Shown here piece by piece: positions 10,363 through 22,570 of a DNA stretch of 64,000 bases. How positions within the stretch are numbered: the stretch's first letter is position 1; the number at the start of each line of letters is the position of its first letter. The notes under the pieces are model-generated. The model saw only the letters and a list, made by a program, of their open reading frames with translations. It was not told the DNA's origin and did no database searches. The position numbers were made by a program, and so were the translations under genes. Location: positions 3,968,001-4,032,000 of the forward strand of contig NC_085885.1 of the NCBI RefSeq assembly GCF_035222275.1. Direction: 5' to 3'. The stretch is from Podospora bellae-mahoneyi. Taxonomy: Eukaryota; Ascomycota; Sordariomycetes; Sordariales; Podosporaceae.

Positions 10363-12283
10363 ATGCGGGTGGCAGTCATCGGTGCCGGGCCTTCGGGTTT
10401 AGTGACACTAAAGTATCAGCTCTCAGCTTGTGACTCTCTGGGTTCTGACCCTGTCGAACCGATCTTGTTCGAGTCCGAGTCATCGGTGGGGGGGACGTTT
10501 GCTCATCGCACATCGCACATATGAGGATGGAGAGGTATATTTGCAGAATGCTTTGATCACTCACCGGCTCACCAAGTGTACTGTAGCTTGTATCTTCGAA
10601 ACAGCTTACGACATTTTCCGACTTTAGGCCTCAGGACTCTGACCCGGACTTCCTTTTGACTGACCGTTATGTCGAGTACCTCAACAATTACTGTACACAC
10701 TTTGGGCTTTGGGAGCACATCAAACTACTGACTACCGTTGTCTCGATCCGCAAAAACGGGAACAGGGGCCATATCATTACTTATCGGCAGTAAGACGGTC
10801 CACAGACTGCAGAACACGAATGCGATGCCGTGGCCATTTGTACCGGACTCCACGTTACTCCGAATATCCCAAACATCAACGGCGTGGACCGAGTATTAAA
10901 AGTCTTTCACTCGTCCGAGTTCAAAAATAGGAGCCAGTTTGGAGTGGGGAAAACGGTGCTTATCTTGGGTAGTGGCGAGACGGCCATGGATCTAGGATAC
11001 CTCGCCATGCACAGCTCCATCAACAGAGTCTTGATGAGCCACCGCGATGGATTTTTTTGCACACCCAAGAGAGTTCCTGATCTTGTCTTTTGCCCATTCT
11101 TGGTAACAAGCCTGACCCGAACAGACTCAAACGTGCTGGTCGACATCAGCAATGCTAGTCTTTTTGACACGGCCTACGTCCATCGCCGTCTGAGAGACCA
11201 AATTTTGCTATGGCATTACTATAATATCTTTATCAAATCGACCCTTTGGTTGGTTGGCGGCTCCAAGTATGGAATGGCACAGTGGATAGGGGGGGTATCG
11301 GATGAGCGGTATCACGCTAGTAAAAGCCTGTGTGTTTCTCTTCCATTCCGTTGCTCGGAAGCTGATATTTCTACTAGTTTTCTGCAACAAAATCCAACAA
11401 GGCCATGCCATATCTATCAGCCCCATATCGCCAAGAACGGGAATCGTCCATTGTCCAGAGAATCAGGTCTTCCCTCATTCAGGTGCCAATAGTAGAGATT
11501 GGTGGTCGACACATTGACCTGGCACCCTGGCCTACCCACTTTGACGAACAAGGCATCGTTCATTTTCGGAACAACAACCGTCCCGAATTCCGCCGCCTGA
11601 AGGGCCAAAGGATCAAGCCTGATGTGGTGATATTTGCAACAGGATACACACAGACTTTTCCTTTCTTATCCGATGATTACCCTACGCCAGAAACCCTTGA
11701 TAAACGATCCATCTGGAAGTCGACAGATCCTTCTGTTGCTTTTATTGGGTTTATCCGCCCATCCTTTGGCGCCATACCGCCGTTGTCCGAACTACAAACT
11801 CAACTTTGGGTTGTCAACCTTTTGCGCCCTGCACTAGTACCAAGGCCCTTGAGCATCACGGATGAGCCACATTACAAACTCAAAATGAACAACAGATCGC
11901 GAATCCAGTACGGAGTGGACCACGAGAGCTATGCATATCAGCTTGCACTTGGCATGGGAGCTGCATCAGGATTCTCCCAAGTTTAATCGCGAGGATCGGC
12001 ATATCAAACGTTAAAGGGCAGACGCAATGGCAGGTGGTACAAGTTGCCTCTAGTATGGGCTTTGGGAGCTAATTTCAACACCAAATTCCGGTTGACGGGC
12101 CCATAGCAGTGGAAAGGTGCAGAGGACGTGTTGGTGGAGGAGCTGTGGGCCACGGTTGAGCGAAGAGGAGGGTCCTTTGGCCATGTTACACTCTCTGGCT
12201 TGCCTATGGCTGTCTTTGGGTGCATCAGCTTGGTGCTGTGGGTGTTGGAGCCTGTTATGAACATGTTGGGGATGCTAATGTGA
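10363..12283 (+). pseudogene. Flavin-containing monooxygenase pseudogene (about 605 codons)
   Basis: Exons inferred as 10363-10534, 10587-11333 and 11378-12283. The reading shows FAD motif GAGPSGL at residue 7, VGGTF, LVSSKQLTTFSDFRP, NADPH motif LGSGETAMD, and VVIFATGY, all hallmarks of fungal N/S-oxygenating FMOs. The C-terminus has a hydrophobic anchor (MAVFGCISLVLWVLEPV). Four lesions are seen: a 7-bp tandem duplication at 10505-10518 (ATCGCAC twice) that shifts the frame inside HRTYEDGE, and in-frame stops TAA at 10791, TAA at 11984 and TAG at 12104. After each stop, FMO-like sequence continues in the same frame. Each stop is one CpA-to-TpA change from CAA or TGG. Intron 2 (44 nt) is short but gives a good fit (SKAMPY-like SNKAMPYLSAPYR). 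Not functional unless the assembly is wrong. Confidence 0.85.
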
Positions 12284-12340
12284 GATCAGGCCCAAGTTGA
12301 CAAAGACACAATTTATCCTAGCTCCTCTGACTGCACATCC

Positions 12341-13974
12341 CTAGCTGTCCCTCTCATCCACAACAAAATCAAGCCAGGGCCCCCGGTACACAGAAACCCA
12401 ATTCATCACAAAGGGAAACCCTTGGTTCCGGAGAGGCTCTGTAAGATCCAGCTTCAAGTTTCTCACCATGCCCGCGACAGCATGGTTGAGATTCAGATTG
12501 GCCAGCGTGTAACCAACACACATCATGTTGCCCATCCCAGCGGGTACCAAATACTTTTCCATGCCCCTTGAGCTTCCTCCGGGGAGCCATCTTTCCGGTT
12601 CGAACCTTTCCGGATCCGGGAAGATCTTTTCGTTGTGATGAACGTGATAGTTGTCTGTCTCCACAACCGTGCCGCCGGGGATGTCATATCCACATAATAC
12701 AGCTCCCTGGGTTGGCGTGTCACGAGGCATGGCCCCAGGGATTGCATGTGCCAGCCGCAACGATTCCTTCATAAGAGCAGGAAAATAGGGCAGAGCCTCC
12801 AGAGACGCGTTGGTGATGTCTGAGCCTTTGTCGGGGAAGGCTGCTATCAGTTCTGAAAACAACTTGTTTTGGACAGCAGGGTAGGCACCCAGAAAGTACG
12901 CAGTCCGGGTCAGCGACCAGAGTGTAGTGTGCAATGCTGCTCCCAGTATTGTGTAACCCTCGGCAATGACAGTGTTCGGGTCCAGGGAATCCAACAGCCT
13001 AGCAATGAATGATGACACTTTGCTTCTTGGCTTTTCGGCAGGCCTCTTTCGCTCGTTCATAATTCGAAACACTTCGACTGCTGTGGTGTTTCTAAAGATG
13101 GCTTGTCCGGTGGCAGCAGGGATCAACTTTGTCATAATGGATTGAGGGACGCCCTCGAGAATCGGCACCCCGGGAGGAAAGTACTTGACTATTGTCCAGG
13201 ACTGCGCGGGCATGTCGACTGAGCTCGTAAGGGGGTGTGCCTCGAGCGTATCAGTTTCCAACAAACTGGTGCACGGTAAGCATAGGCAGGCTTTTGAACA
13301 ACTCAGATCAAACAAACATACCTGTAGGATGTCTGACAGATGGCCTCTGCCGCGACATCAACAACTAGCCCAGCCAGTGCATTCTTCATGTTCACCACAC
13401 TGGAACCCCCTTCCAGGAACGATCTGATGTTCCCCACCATCATCTCCCGCTTGCCTTTTACCAAGCCCTCGTAGAGCTTGATTACCTCACCCTTGGCAAA
13501 CATGGGTGCAATGAGCGAACGTCTTTTTCGGTGGAAATCCGGGTCCGTCGAACCAAAAAGCGCACTGGAGAGGCGGAAGGGAACGTAAAAGTATTTTGGT
13601 TCTGTAAACTTGCTGCCGACCTTGTGAACGAACATCTCGAAAGGCGTCGGGATCAGATATGTGCAAGGCATTTGGCCGGATGCGCACAACAGGGCCATAT
13701 ATCACGTTTCGTAAAGAGATGTTGCAGCTGCCAATTTTGGGCCCGGGAACGAAGAGGGAGGGTGGAAATAGATGCGCTGGATCATCAGAAGAATTCGGTG
13801 TATAATGAGGACAGCAATTAAGGGGGTTATAAGAGAGTGCATTGGAAAAGGTGCAAAGACATGACCTTCAGGGGCCACTCCGATGGACGTAGCATTCATG
13901 ATCAGCATCAGTCGCGGGACTTGAAGATCAGGGAGCATGAAGCTCACAGGAGAGGATGAAGATGGCACCGACAT
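12341..13974 (-). pseudogene. Cytochrome P450 pseudogene
   Basis: The N-terminus has a membrane anchor (LITPLIAVLIIH) and FPGPKLAAATSLYE. It is followed at once by IYGPVVRIRPNALHISDPDAF in another frame; the roughly 20 residues that normally lie between these are missing (junction about 13,702-13,712). A second frame change at about 13,637-13,645 leads to FVHKVGSKF and DFHRKRRSLIAPMF. Intron 13321-13266 (56 nt) then joins to the last exon 13265-12341 with KESLR (ExxR motif) and FPDPERFEPERW. The heme loop reads AGMGNMMCVG: the Cys ligand and Gly are kept, but the usual Phe and Arg of FxxGxRxCxG are Ala and Met. The 3' end faces the FMO pseudogene 57 bases away. Fungal microsomal P450 by pattern; the substrate is unknown. 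Confidence 0.8.
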
Positions 13975-15552
13975 AAATAGCAGTTACTGTGGGAAGGTGG
14001 AATGAACCCATCGTTGAGTGGTTTAAATTTGGAGTTTTTGGGAGCTTAGGATAGCAAGAGAATACAACCATTCCCCTGTCGATTTGACTGTTTGATACAC
14101 CACAACTTCTGACACGAACCCACCGTACTGACGCGCACTACCCACTCTGCCTACAATAGGTAACATGAAATCAACACAAAATTCCCGCAGTATGTCTATT
14201 TGCGCCCAAGTTCATGACATCGCCCTTCGAAAAGATCCAGGCATATGCACAGAGACCCTTAGTATGATGGCGATATGTCACCCTGCAGAGTGCTATTGAA
14301 TGGCGCCTCGCATGAGAACCGGCAGTGGAGGTGGCAAGTGATGATAGGTAGGTAGGTAGCATTCAGCTATTGTTTAGGACGTGACAGGCACCAAGTCCCG
14401 CTTGCACTTCTTTCTCACTGCAGCAACAAAGGCTGTTCTTCTTCGTTGTCGAGATCTTTCACTGCTGCTTATCTATAGTGCGTCCAAGCTTCCCAGCCAA
14501 GCTTCCAAGCAAGATCATCTATTTGCTCGCAATTCCACTCGGACTCTTTCCACCCAGCAACCTCACTCGCCCTCGTCATGGACATGACTTTTCTTCCAAT
14601 CGACAACGCTCGAAATCAACCCCCGCCCCTAGTTATGATACCTAATAATAACTGCTTATGTGCCTTGTATTTGGGGCGCCATCCCCTTAATCTTTTGTTT
14701 TATTGGTGGTATACCTACATGTACGGGAAACAATATTGATTCTTGTCCATACCTGACCAAGTCTAGCGTGCAACTTCTCCTCCTCCATTGCAACTCCAGC
14801 TGTAGCAGATCTCTGTCTGCTTCATCATCCACTGCTCGCTCTATCACTTCATTTCCACAACTGGAACCACCTGCATCAACCCTCTTTCTCCAAGCCCTCT
14901 TCGAGTTGTCCGAGCACCCTGCCTTCATCAAGTCTGCAACCCCCCAAGTCTGCCTTCATGTTCATGCTTAGCTCGTCCGATTCCATATCTTCTGAGTCTG
15001 CATTCTTTACGCTGGTCTCATCCAAGACCCCCTCTAAGGGGTTCTCCTTGACCGAATCCTCCTTTAACCTACCTACCTCTTTCAAGCCGATCCCTCATAG
15101 GTCTACCTCGACCGAGTCATGATTTTGACCTCCTTCGGACAAGCCTCACCCCAGTCGAGCAGGTGCCGATTAGACCTGCCGTTGCTTTAGCACAGCAAAA
15201 GTCACTTCCAACCGAAGATAGCAGGGACACCATCATACAGTAAACCAGGTGCAGGCGGCTGTGAAACTTCAAGCTGATTAATCTCCCAGCAACCATGTTG
15301 AATGGATGGCTGGTACCAACTGCCGAAGCTCACATTTACCCACCACTCCAACCAAACCTTGAACGTTTCATTTCCCCGTCCCAAGTTTCGTTTTAAGACA
15401 CGATAGAATATTTCCAGGTCCCAATGGAGCAGGACAACGGAGCCAGCAGAGCTGCTTTCAGCTGGAACTCTTGATATATCTTTCAATCATCCATCCCCCC
15501 ACCAGTTCAAATCACCCACTCCACGGCTCACCATGCCAAAAAAAATCCCACA
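13975..15552. other. Intergenic (1.6 kb), low-complexity, no supported gene
   Basis: Contains a short GGTA tetranucleotide run near 14,346-14,357 and C/T-rich stretches. Open frames here are short and resemble nothing I know. Confidence 0.5.
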
Positions 15553-16415
15553 ATGCGATCCCTGTTCCTATTCCCCATCATCTGGCATCTTGCTCTGGCA
15601 GCCAGCGTTCGAAGCATTTTTCTGTTCAAAGATGTCATGAAATCCAATACAACAGCCCTCAAGACGTCGGGCTTTAATACTCTCATCATGTTTGGCCTGG
15701 GCATTTTGAGCAATGGCGACATCATGTATTATTCCAACACGCCTGGAAATCAAGATGTGCGAGTTGGTTCTGGCGGGGTCTATGTTGGGAGTGATGCTCT
15801 GGCCCAAAAGGTGCGCTCGCTGAAAACGGGGGAAACCGGCGTCACGAGGCTGGAGATTTCGAGGAACGCCCAGAATGTGAGAAATCTCATAATGACACCA
15901 GGCCCAGAGCCAGAGACGCCTTTGTTCGCAACTTTCAGGCCTTGAAGGAAGCTTGAACGCTTGATGCCGTCAACAATGACGACGAATCCATTTATGATCT
16001 CAGCAGTTCGGTTGCCTTTGGAAGAATGCTGGGCCAGATCGGATACAAATACACCATCGCACCATATACAAACGCCCAGTTCTGGCTCAACGTGAAGAAT
16101 CAACTTAATCAGGGGCTCAAGGAACAAAACTGGCTGCTTGATCGAGTGTATCTACAATGCTACGACGGCGAGGCATACAATAACCCTCCTGAATGGCAGA
16201 CATTTTTGGGGCTGAAGGTTGTTCCTCTGATCTGGGTCATTAATGACGTCAAACCGGTTTACGGCGCCACTGCTGCTCAGGCGCGAACCCGACTTACCCA
16301 GTGGCATCCACAAAGTACCCTTGCCGGAGGAGGGTACTGGAACGACTACGATATCGAAAAGATGGGGTTGTCGTATCGGGATTATTGCAACGTACTGACC
16401 AGCATATTTCCGTAG
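15553..16415 (+). pseudogene. Broken secreted protein gene (glycosidase-like family, uncertain)
   Basis: Begins with a signal peptide (MRSLFLFPIIWHLALAAS). The first frame reads SGFNTLIMFGLGILSNGD and ends at RP* near 15,943. The continuing coding sequence, from NFQALKEA onward, is in another frame, so one base is missing near 15,924-15,929 (TTCGC where TTCCGC would keep frame). That second frame then has TGA at 15,954-15,956 where Trp is expected, followed by LDAVNNDDESIYDL, IGYKYTIAPYTN, RVYLQCYDGEAYNNP and GGGYWNDYDIEKMGL to the stop at 16,415. It looks like a fungal family of extracellular TIM-barrel-like proteins, some named after coagulation factor 5/8 domains in databases; I cannot assign an activity. 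Convergent with the cutinase 113 bases away. Confidence 0.7.
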
Positions 16416-16528
16416 AGTCCAACTGAAAAACATGAGTTTGATTAACTTCATAACACATCACATCATTTAATCCAAGTTCTGATCCAGCCATGACCTGGAG
16501 CCTATCTCCCTCCCATCCCATAATCCCT

Positions 16529-17349
<821 letters not shown>

Positions 17350-19366
17350 GATGAAGAGATGGGAATGATGCGAAGGCAGGTAGATGGAGGGATGCCTGCT
17401 GCTAGAGAGCGGGATAACAAGTCGACGGGTTCCTGGTCTTCTTATACATGATCATCTCCCGCACAACATGGCAGATGTGATCGAGGTACACTCCCATATC
17501 GCCTACACCACGACCTTGAGGCTACCACACTCGTTTCCTGGCGATGCTCTACCTTGACTTTCAGTCTTCGGAGGTATGTTCCACAATCGGAAGTTCCCAC
17601 CATTCAGGGGGCAAAAGATGGCAGACAGGCATTCCCCGCATTTTCGTCGTAGTGTGGTGGAGAAACCTCGTAGGTAAGATAGGTAGTCAGGTAGCATCGC
17701 CGAACTTGGCATCTTACCGAACGGCCCTTCTCGTTCAACAAACGTGGCCGCTGGTCATCATCTGCCCCTACTATATCGGGCGTTGATCCCAAATCACCTC
17801 GATGCGCCGCCCCTTGCCCTCATGGACGGACCTTTTTGTGAAGCATGACCAAGGTATATGAATCGAGAATTTCTCCGTCTCGAGGTCGAGATCGCGGTCC
17901 ATGCTAGCGAGGGACTCTGATCGCGATGCCGGATTCATTTGTCAAGACGGTGAACGGGACCGGAATGCGCTTTCAACTATCCGATGACACAAGTAAGCTT
18001 GCATCGGGGCAAGAGGAAATCCATGGTTCCTCAACCAACTTTCTATCCAGCCGCGGCCCAGCGCCTAATATACCAAGTAGCTCTGGGAGGCCAATCAGCG
18101 TGTTGATCTTTTGAAAATTGGAGGAATTTTCCATAAGCCAGGTCGATATTTGAAGGCGAGTTCCTGCATTGACCCCTCCTTGCCGTCTCCGAGAGTAACA
18201 CACCAGCACGATCTCCCGCAGACTCTCATTCGTCTTCGGACCTCGCTGCACCACAAGACAGCCAGATAGGTACACCACTGTCAAGATACTGTTCATTACA
18301 TCTATCTTTGCGGGCGCAGACACCTTCCCAAATCCTGGCTATTTGCCGTGCTGTGGAGCCTTTTCTCTCTGAAAACTTGCAAAGACGGAGCTCTGTAGGG
18401 TAGCATTGAGCCATCGTTTCACAGGGTTACGTTTTCCCACTTGGACTAAGATAGACCGCCGGCGCCAAATCGTGGGGTGCATGGTGTAATAGCACGCGAG
18501 CGTAGAATCTCCACAGCCGGAGATGGGCATGAGCGTCGAGCGTTACTCGTTCAGCTTCTCGTTGGAACCCTGGGGCGGACAAATGTCTATCTTCTTTGAG
18601 CCTTCGAGAGACAGCCATGCCGTGGGGCTGACCAGTGTGGCTTGAGAAATACCTACGAAGGGGGCTGAGGTGGCTTTCCATATGGGGGGGTACACTTCTT
18701 CTCAGCCGACCTGTTTTTTTTCCACCCCATCTCTCAATACAAATCAACTCTTGCCAAACCAGCCAAGTACGACCACTAAAACTGGAGCAACGACCCCCAC
18801 CAACGTATGTATGTCTGAATTCAAGGGATCGGCCTACCAGTCATGGGCCAAAGCCGGGGAATAAAACGTGCGCAGTGTCTGGAGTGCTGCCAAGAGTCTG
18901 GTCGACGTGCATGGTAGTCTGTCTCTGTATGTACAACTCCACCGCGATAGGTTGTACTCGCAAGCATTCCCGGCCCGAAAGCCTTTGGTGTTGTCGTGTG
19001 CGGACAATCAGTTTTTAACCTGAGGTTTCAGGGTCAGTGGGGCTCACCACCTGAATACCTAATCCATTTCACTATCAAGTCTTTTCCTCCGTGAGGAACT
19101 GTTGTCATTTGCGTATGGAATATCTAGAAGCCCTTCTTTAATGCCAGTTATTATAGGCCATCATCGAGGGGTGACAACCAAGTCATGATGCTGCATGTGT
19201 GGGAGATATGGTTTGGCATGGATTTGGAGCAGAAAATCGGGATGTGTATTTTGATCGCTGATTGACAAGAGGCTATCATGCCAACGACTCATGCCACATC
19301 CAATCCAGAGTGATCAGGCAAAAGGGAAGCCGTCTCTCGAGTATCCAGTCAATTCAAGGCAGTGGT
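17350..19366. other. Intergenic (2.0 kb): cutinase promoter and TPR gene 3' flank
   Basis: Short, unconvincing open frames only (for example minus-strand frames at 17,973-18,747). No recognisable protein, RNA gene or repeat. Confidence 0.5.
17441..17446 (-). promoter_or_regulatory. TATA-like element of the cutinase promoter
   Basis: TATAAG on the minus strand about 95 bases before the cutinase ATG. Confidence 0.35.
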
Positions 19367-21058
19367 CTACAGCTTGTTTGTGCCACGTGAATTCTTCCGG
19401 CAAAAGCAGGAAGCCATGACGGGAACATCTGCCACCGCTAAAGCAATCTGCAACTGGGGCCACACAATCTTGGCCTCGGCTTCCCTCTTGAGCGTGGTGA
19501 GGCATTCGTGATAGCCATGCAATGCCCACACATTATTTCGGTGCTGCAAAGCTCGGGGAAGGGTACCATCGAATCCCAAATCCGCTGCATACACCGCAAG
19601 GGCCTCTTCTACTCTTCGCTGCTCCAACAGCAGAGCCCCATAAGCATGCCTGGTCGGCTGCATCCAGCCCCAGGGTTCATCATACGGCAGAGCATCATCC
19701 AGCTCAATAGACCTGCGCAGATGCTCAAACCCCAGCTCGATATTTCCCCGACGATACTCCAACTCCCCATCCAACATGGCAGAGGCGATAGCTAGGATAC
19801 CTTGGCACGGGTTGTTGAAGACTGTCCTTGAGGGGGGCACGGTCTTGACTGCACTCCGGAACTGAGCTCGCGCTTCCTCGGCCTCTTGGAATCTCCTGGT
19901 ATTGGCGAAAGCCACACCCTTTGCGTAGAGAATCATGGCCGTCGTGGAACAGTATAACGACTTGTCTTTTGGCAAAGGGAGACGCTGTATGGCCTCCCAT
20001 CTACCAAACCTAACGAGCGCATGTACCCTCATGGCAAGAAATCCCTCCAGCCAGTCGGCCATTGGCGGCGATTGCACTCTCAGAAGCTCTTCCGGTATCG
20101 CCTCCTCGAGCAACTGGGCTGTTTCTAGAGCCACTGCGGACTGCCCCGCAAACATGGCAGCATAAAGCCGAAAATGCAAGTCGTGGCAGCGGTACAGACT
20201 GTAAAAGTTGATGGCGCCGTCTCTTTGCACAAACTTTTGGTCCGCCCGCACAGCCGCCGAGTTGGAAGTTATGGCGGAACGGTAATCTCCGCAGAGCATG
20301 TAAATGTGAGATGGCATGTGGTTGAGATGGCCCGAATCGGGGATGATGCCCAACAGTCTGTCGGCCGCGTTCAGGGCAAGTTCGGGATGGGCCGACATCT
20401 CCATGAGGTGAATGTAGAGGTGAAGCATTCCAGGGTGGTTGGGGTGCTTGGAGAGGGCGTCATCCAAGACCGCTTTCGCATCCAGTGTCCTCGCCCCCTT
20501 GGTCGGTGCTCCTGTTCGCAAGTCCCAGAGGTCCCATGGTGTCAGGTTCAACAAGGCGTCGACATAGACGGCGGCCACGTCGGGATGGTTTGGGTGAGCG
20601 TTGTATGCCACTTCCATGGCTTGTGCAAACGTGTGGTTCCAGACGTATCCCTGCTTGGCCTCTCCTTGATCCTGTGGGTACCGATGCTGGAGAGCCTCAA
20701 CAAGTGCTCGCTCCACCGGCGCCGCTGCCGCCGCCTTTGCCAATGCCGCAACCACAGCTTCTCGGGCCCGCCGCAGGTTTCGGCTTCCTTCCTCGTCATC
20801 AAAGGCAGCCCACGGCTTGTTGTAGTTGGGGCCCAGGGCATAAGCAAGACCCCAGTATGCCATGGCGCAGTCGGGGTCTGTCAGAGCCGCCCGCTCAAAG
20901 CACTTGACGGCCTCTTCATGGTTGAACCCGTAGCACCACACGAGCCCACGGCTGAACCATATCTGTGTATCGTGGCTTCTGGTGGTGATGGTCATGTAAA
21001 AGTCGCCAAGGTCGTAGTAGTCTTCCGTCTTATCTGGGGGAGGTTGGAGCCCCATCAT
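19367..21058 (-). CDS. TPR-repeat protein, about 563 aa
   Basis: A single long exon. From the proposed ATG the protein reads MMGLQPPPDKTEDYYDLGDF, then WFSRGLVWCYGFNHEEAVKCFERA, a TPR-like helix pair followed by more alpha-helical repeats. Conserved points include YWGLAYALGPNYNKPW, HPNHPGMLHLYIHLMEMS, HLNHMPSHIYMLCGDY and EPWGWMQPTRHAYGALLLEQ. This is the TPR-domain protein group found in bacteria and filamentous fungi; the molecular function is not known to me. There is no signal peptide, so it is probably cytosolic. The frame stays open 52 codons further up to 21,214, but that stretch has no in-frame ATG and looks non-coding, so I start at 21,058 (two ATGs in tandem, context CCGCC). Divergent from the phospholipase gene. 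Confidence 0.85.
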   Translation of the reverse strand: MMGLQPPPDKTEDYYDLGDFYMTITTRSHDTQIWFSRGLVWCYGFNHEEAVKCFERAALTDPDCAMAYWGLAYALGPNYNKPWAAFDDEEGSRNLRRAREAVVAALAKAAAAAPVERALVEALQHRYPQDQGEAKQGYVWNHTFAQAMEVAYNAHPNHPDVAAVYVDALLNLTPWDLWDLRTGAPTKGARTLDAKAVLDDALSKHPNHPGMLHLYIHLMEMSAHPELALNAADRLLGIIPDSGHLNHMPSHIYMLCGDYRSAITSNSAAVRADQKFVQRDGAINFYSLYRCHDLHFRLYAAMFAGQSAVALETAQLLEEAIPEELLRVQSPPMADWLEGFLAMRVHALVRFGRWEAIQRLPLPKDKSLYCSTTAMILYAKGVAFANTRRFQEAEEARAQFRSAVKTVPPSRTVFNNPCQGILAIASAMLDGELEYRRGNIELGFEHLRRSIELDDALPYDEPWGWMQPTRHAYGALLLEQRRVEEALAVYAADLGFDGTLPRALQHRNNVWALHGYHECLTTLKREAEAKIVWPQLQIALAVADVPVMASCFCRKNSRGTNKL

Positions 21059-21966
21059 GGCGGATTCAAGCGTCTTCGGATCCTGGACTGCCTGCCGTTT
21101 TGAGCCTGGGCCCAAGACTGGTTGATAAGATGCTGGCCGCTCTTGGCGAGTGTTGCAACGCTGTATGCCACAGTTCGGAGGGGATTGTTTGATGACTGGT
21201 GACCTTGGGCTCAAACGTCATTTTACTCAAAGAGCCTACAAACGCCACCACGTGTTTTGTTTGGGTTGCGGGTACCTGATCGCCGAGAAGCGAGTGCGGG
21301 GTTTCGGGTTGGGGGTTGGAATTTGACCCGTAGGAATTATACGTGTTTGTAACGAGAGTGTCCCGCCATTTCCAACCGTCCCAGCCCAGCTTTGAACCAG
21401 ACTTTTAACCTTCTGTACTGCCAGTCTGCCGTCACATCGGACACAAGGAGCCCCTAATCGGAGCAACTAGTCTAGTAAGCTAGTTTTCGAAATCACCACT
21501 TCGCCATCTTGGCTAATCTGTTCTTAGCCAACCAGGTCGCTGTTTAACCGCACACGCGCATTCGTGACCCATTCGTTGCGACGCAAATGTCTACACAACC
21601 CAGCTTCGGCCGTGTTGATGACCCAGCCAGCCATCATCGCACGTTTTTGACGTGCTCTTTTTTTTTCATCACCATGATCTTGTACTGTCAGGCCTGCCGC
21701 ATCCGGCAAAGTTGATCGTCAGCGTGGCATCCCGAACCGTTGTCATACATGGCCTACTCGGTTGGCATTGCTGGATGAGGCAGGTTCGTCCATATCGAGA
21801 ACCCCGTCTTGTGACTGACGACCAGCAGTTGGTCGGGAACCGCCGGTGGTTTCCTTGTCGTTGTGAGGATGAGACCAAGAGAGGGATCAAGTATAAAGCC
21901 ATACCATGGGCGTCCAGACCTCATCATTGCTCCTCATCCTCTTCACCCCCTCTCAAAGCCGCCGCC
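21059..21966. other. Divergent intergenic region, TPR protein and phospholipase promoters
   Basis: About 0.9 kb. Only the TATA box at 21,892 stands out. Confidence 0.5.
21892..21898 (+). promoter_or_regulatory. TATA box of the phospholipase A2 gene
   Basis: TATAAAG 75 bases upstream of the ATG at 21,967; a good match in a pyrimidine-rich leader. Confidence 0.5.
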
Positions 21967-22570
21967 ATGAAACTCTCCCTCCTCGCCTTTCTTCCCGCCG
22001 TCATGGCCTTGCCCGCGGCCGAATCGTCGGGCATCGCGTCCAGACAGACAGCGGTTGCCACGACGGACAACTACATCTTCACTCTGACCCTCCCTCAGTT
22101 CAACCTCAGGCGCAACAACCGCAACCCAGCGTCTCTGGACTGGAGCTCGGATGGCTGCTCAAACTCCCCCGACAACCCGTTTGGCTTCCCATTCACTCCC
22201 GCCTGCCACCGCCACGACTTTGGTTACAGAAACTACAAGAAGCAAAGCCGGTTCACGGATGCCAACCGCAAGAGGATCGACGACAAGTTCAAGGTTGAGT
22301 ATGTACCTGTCTTGTGGAATTACGGGCCCATTGAATGGATGTTAACCATGCCACAGTCTTCTTTACCAGTGCAGCTCCAACGGCCACGGTGCCGTCTGCC
22401 GTGCTCTGGCGGATGTCTACTATGCTGCCGTTAGAGCGTTTGGTGGGAGCGGAGCCAGCAAGAGAGAGGAGGAAGAGGATTGGGTCAAGATTTACGAGGA
22501 GAAGCTCGCCATTTACAACGAGCTCGTCAAGGAGGCCCAGGCCACGGGTGAGCTGTGGACATTGGAGTAG
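21967..22570 (+). CDS. Secreted phospholipase A2 (prokaryotic/fungal type), 181 aa
   Basis: Exon 1 21967-22298, intron 22299-22356 (58 nt, GTATGT...CAG), exon 2 22357-22570; phases fit. The signal peptide MKLSLLAFLPAVMALPAAES is followed by a short leader. The catalytic core is DGCSNSPDNPFGF, then PACHRHDFGYRNYK with the His-Asp pair, then RKRIDDKF and, after the intron, LLYQCSSNGHGAVCRALADVYYAAVR with the second cysteine pair. The order matches the small PLA2 family of fungi and Streptomyces (group XIV). It releases fatty acid from the sn-2 position of phospholipids outside the cell. The start is the ATG in the context GCCGCC. The acidic helical C-terminus (KREEEEDWVKIYEEKL) extends beyond the core. 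Complete. Confidence 0.92.

Noticed and set aside
10779-10820. Tiny intron to explain the FMO stop at 10,791
   Set aside because: A GTAAGA donor with the nearest AG acceptors gives 16 or 26 bases, too short for fungi, and does not keep the frame; a nonsense change is simpler.
20174-21103. Plus-strand open frame of about 300 codons
   Set aside because: Antisense to the TPR gene; composition follows from the codon bias of the real gene.
21059-21214. N-terminal extension of the TPR protein by 52 codons
   Set aside because: The open frame has no ATG there and the added sequence looks non-coding; the tandem ATG at 21,058/21,055 directly precedes the conserved region.
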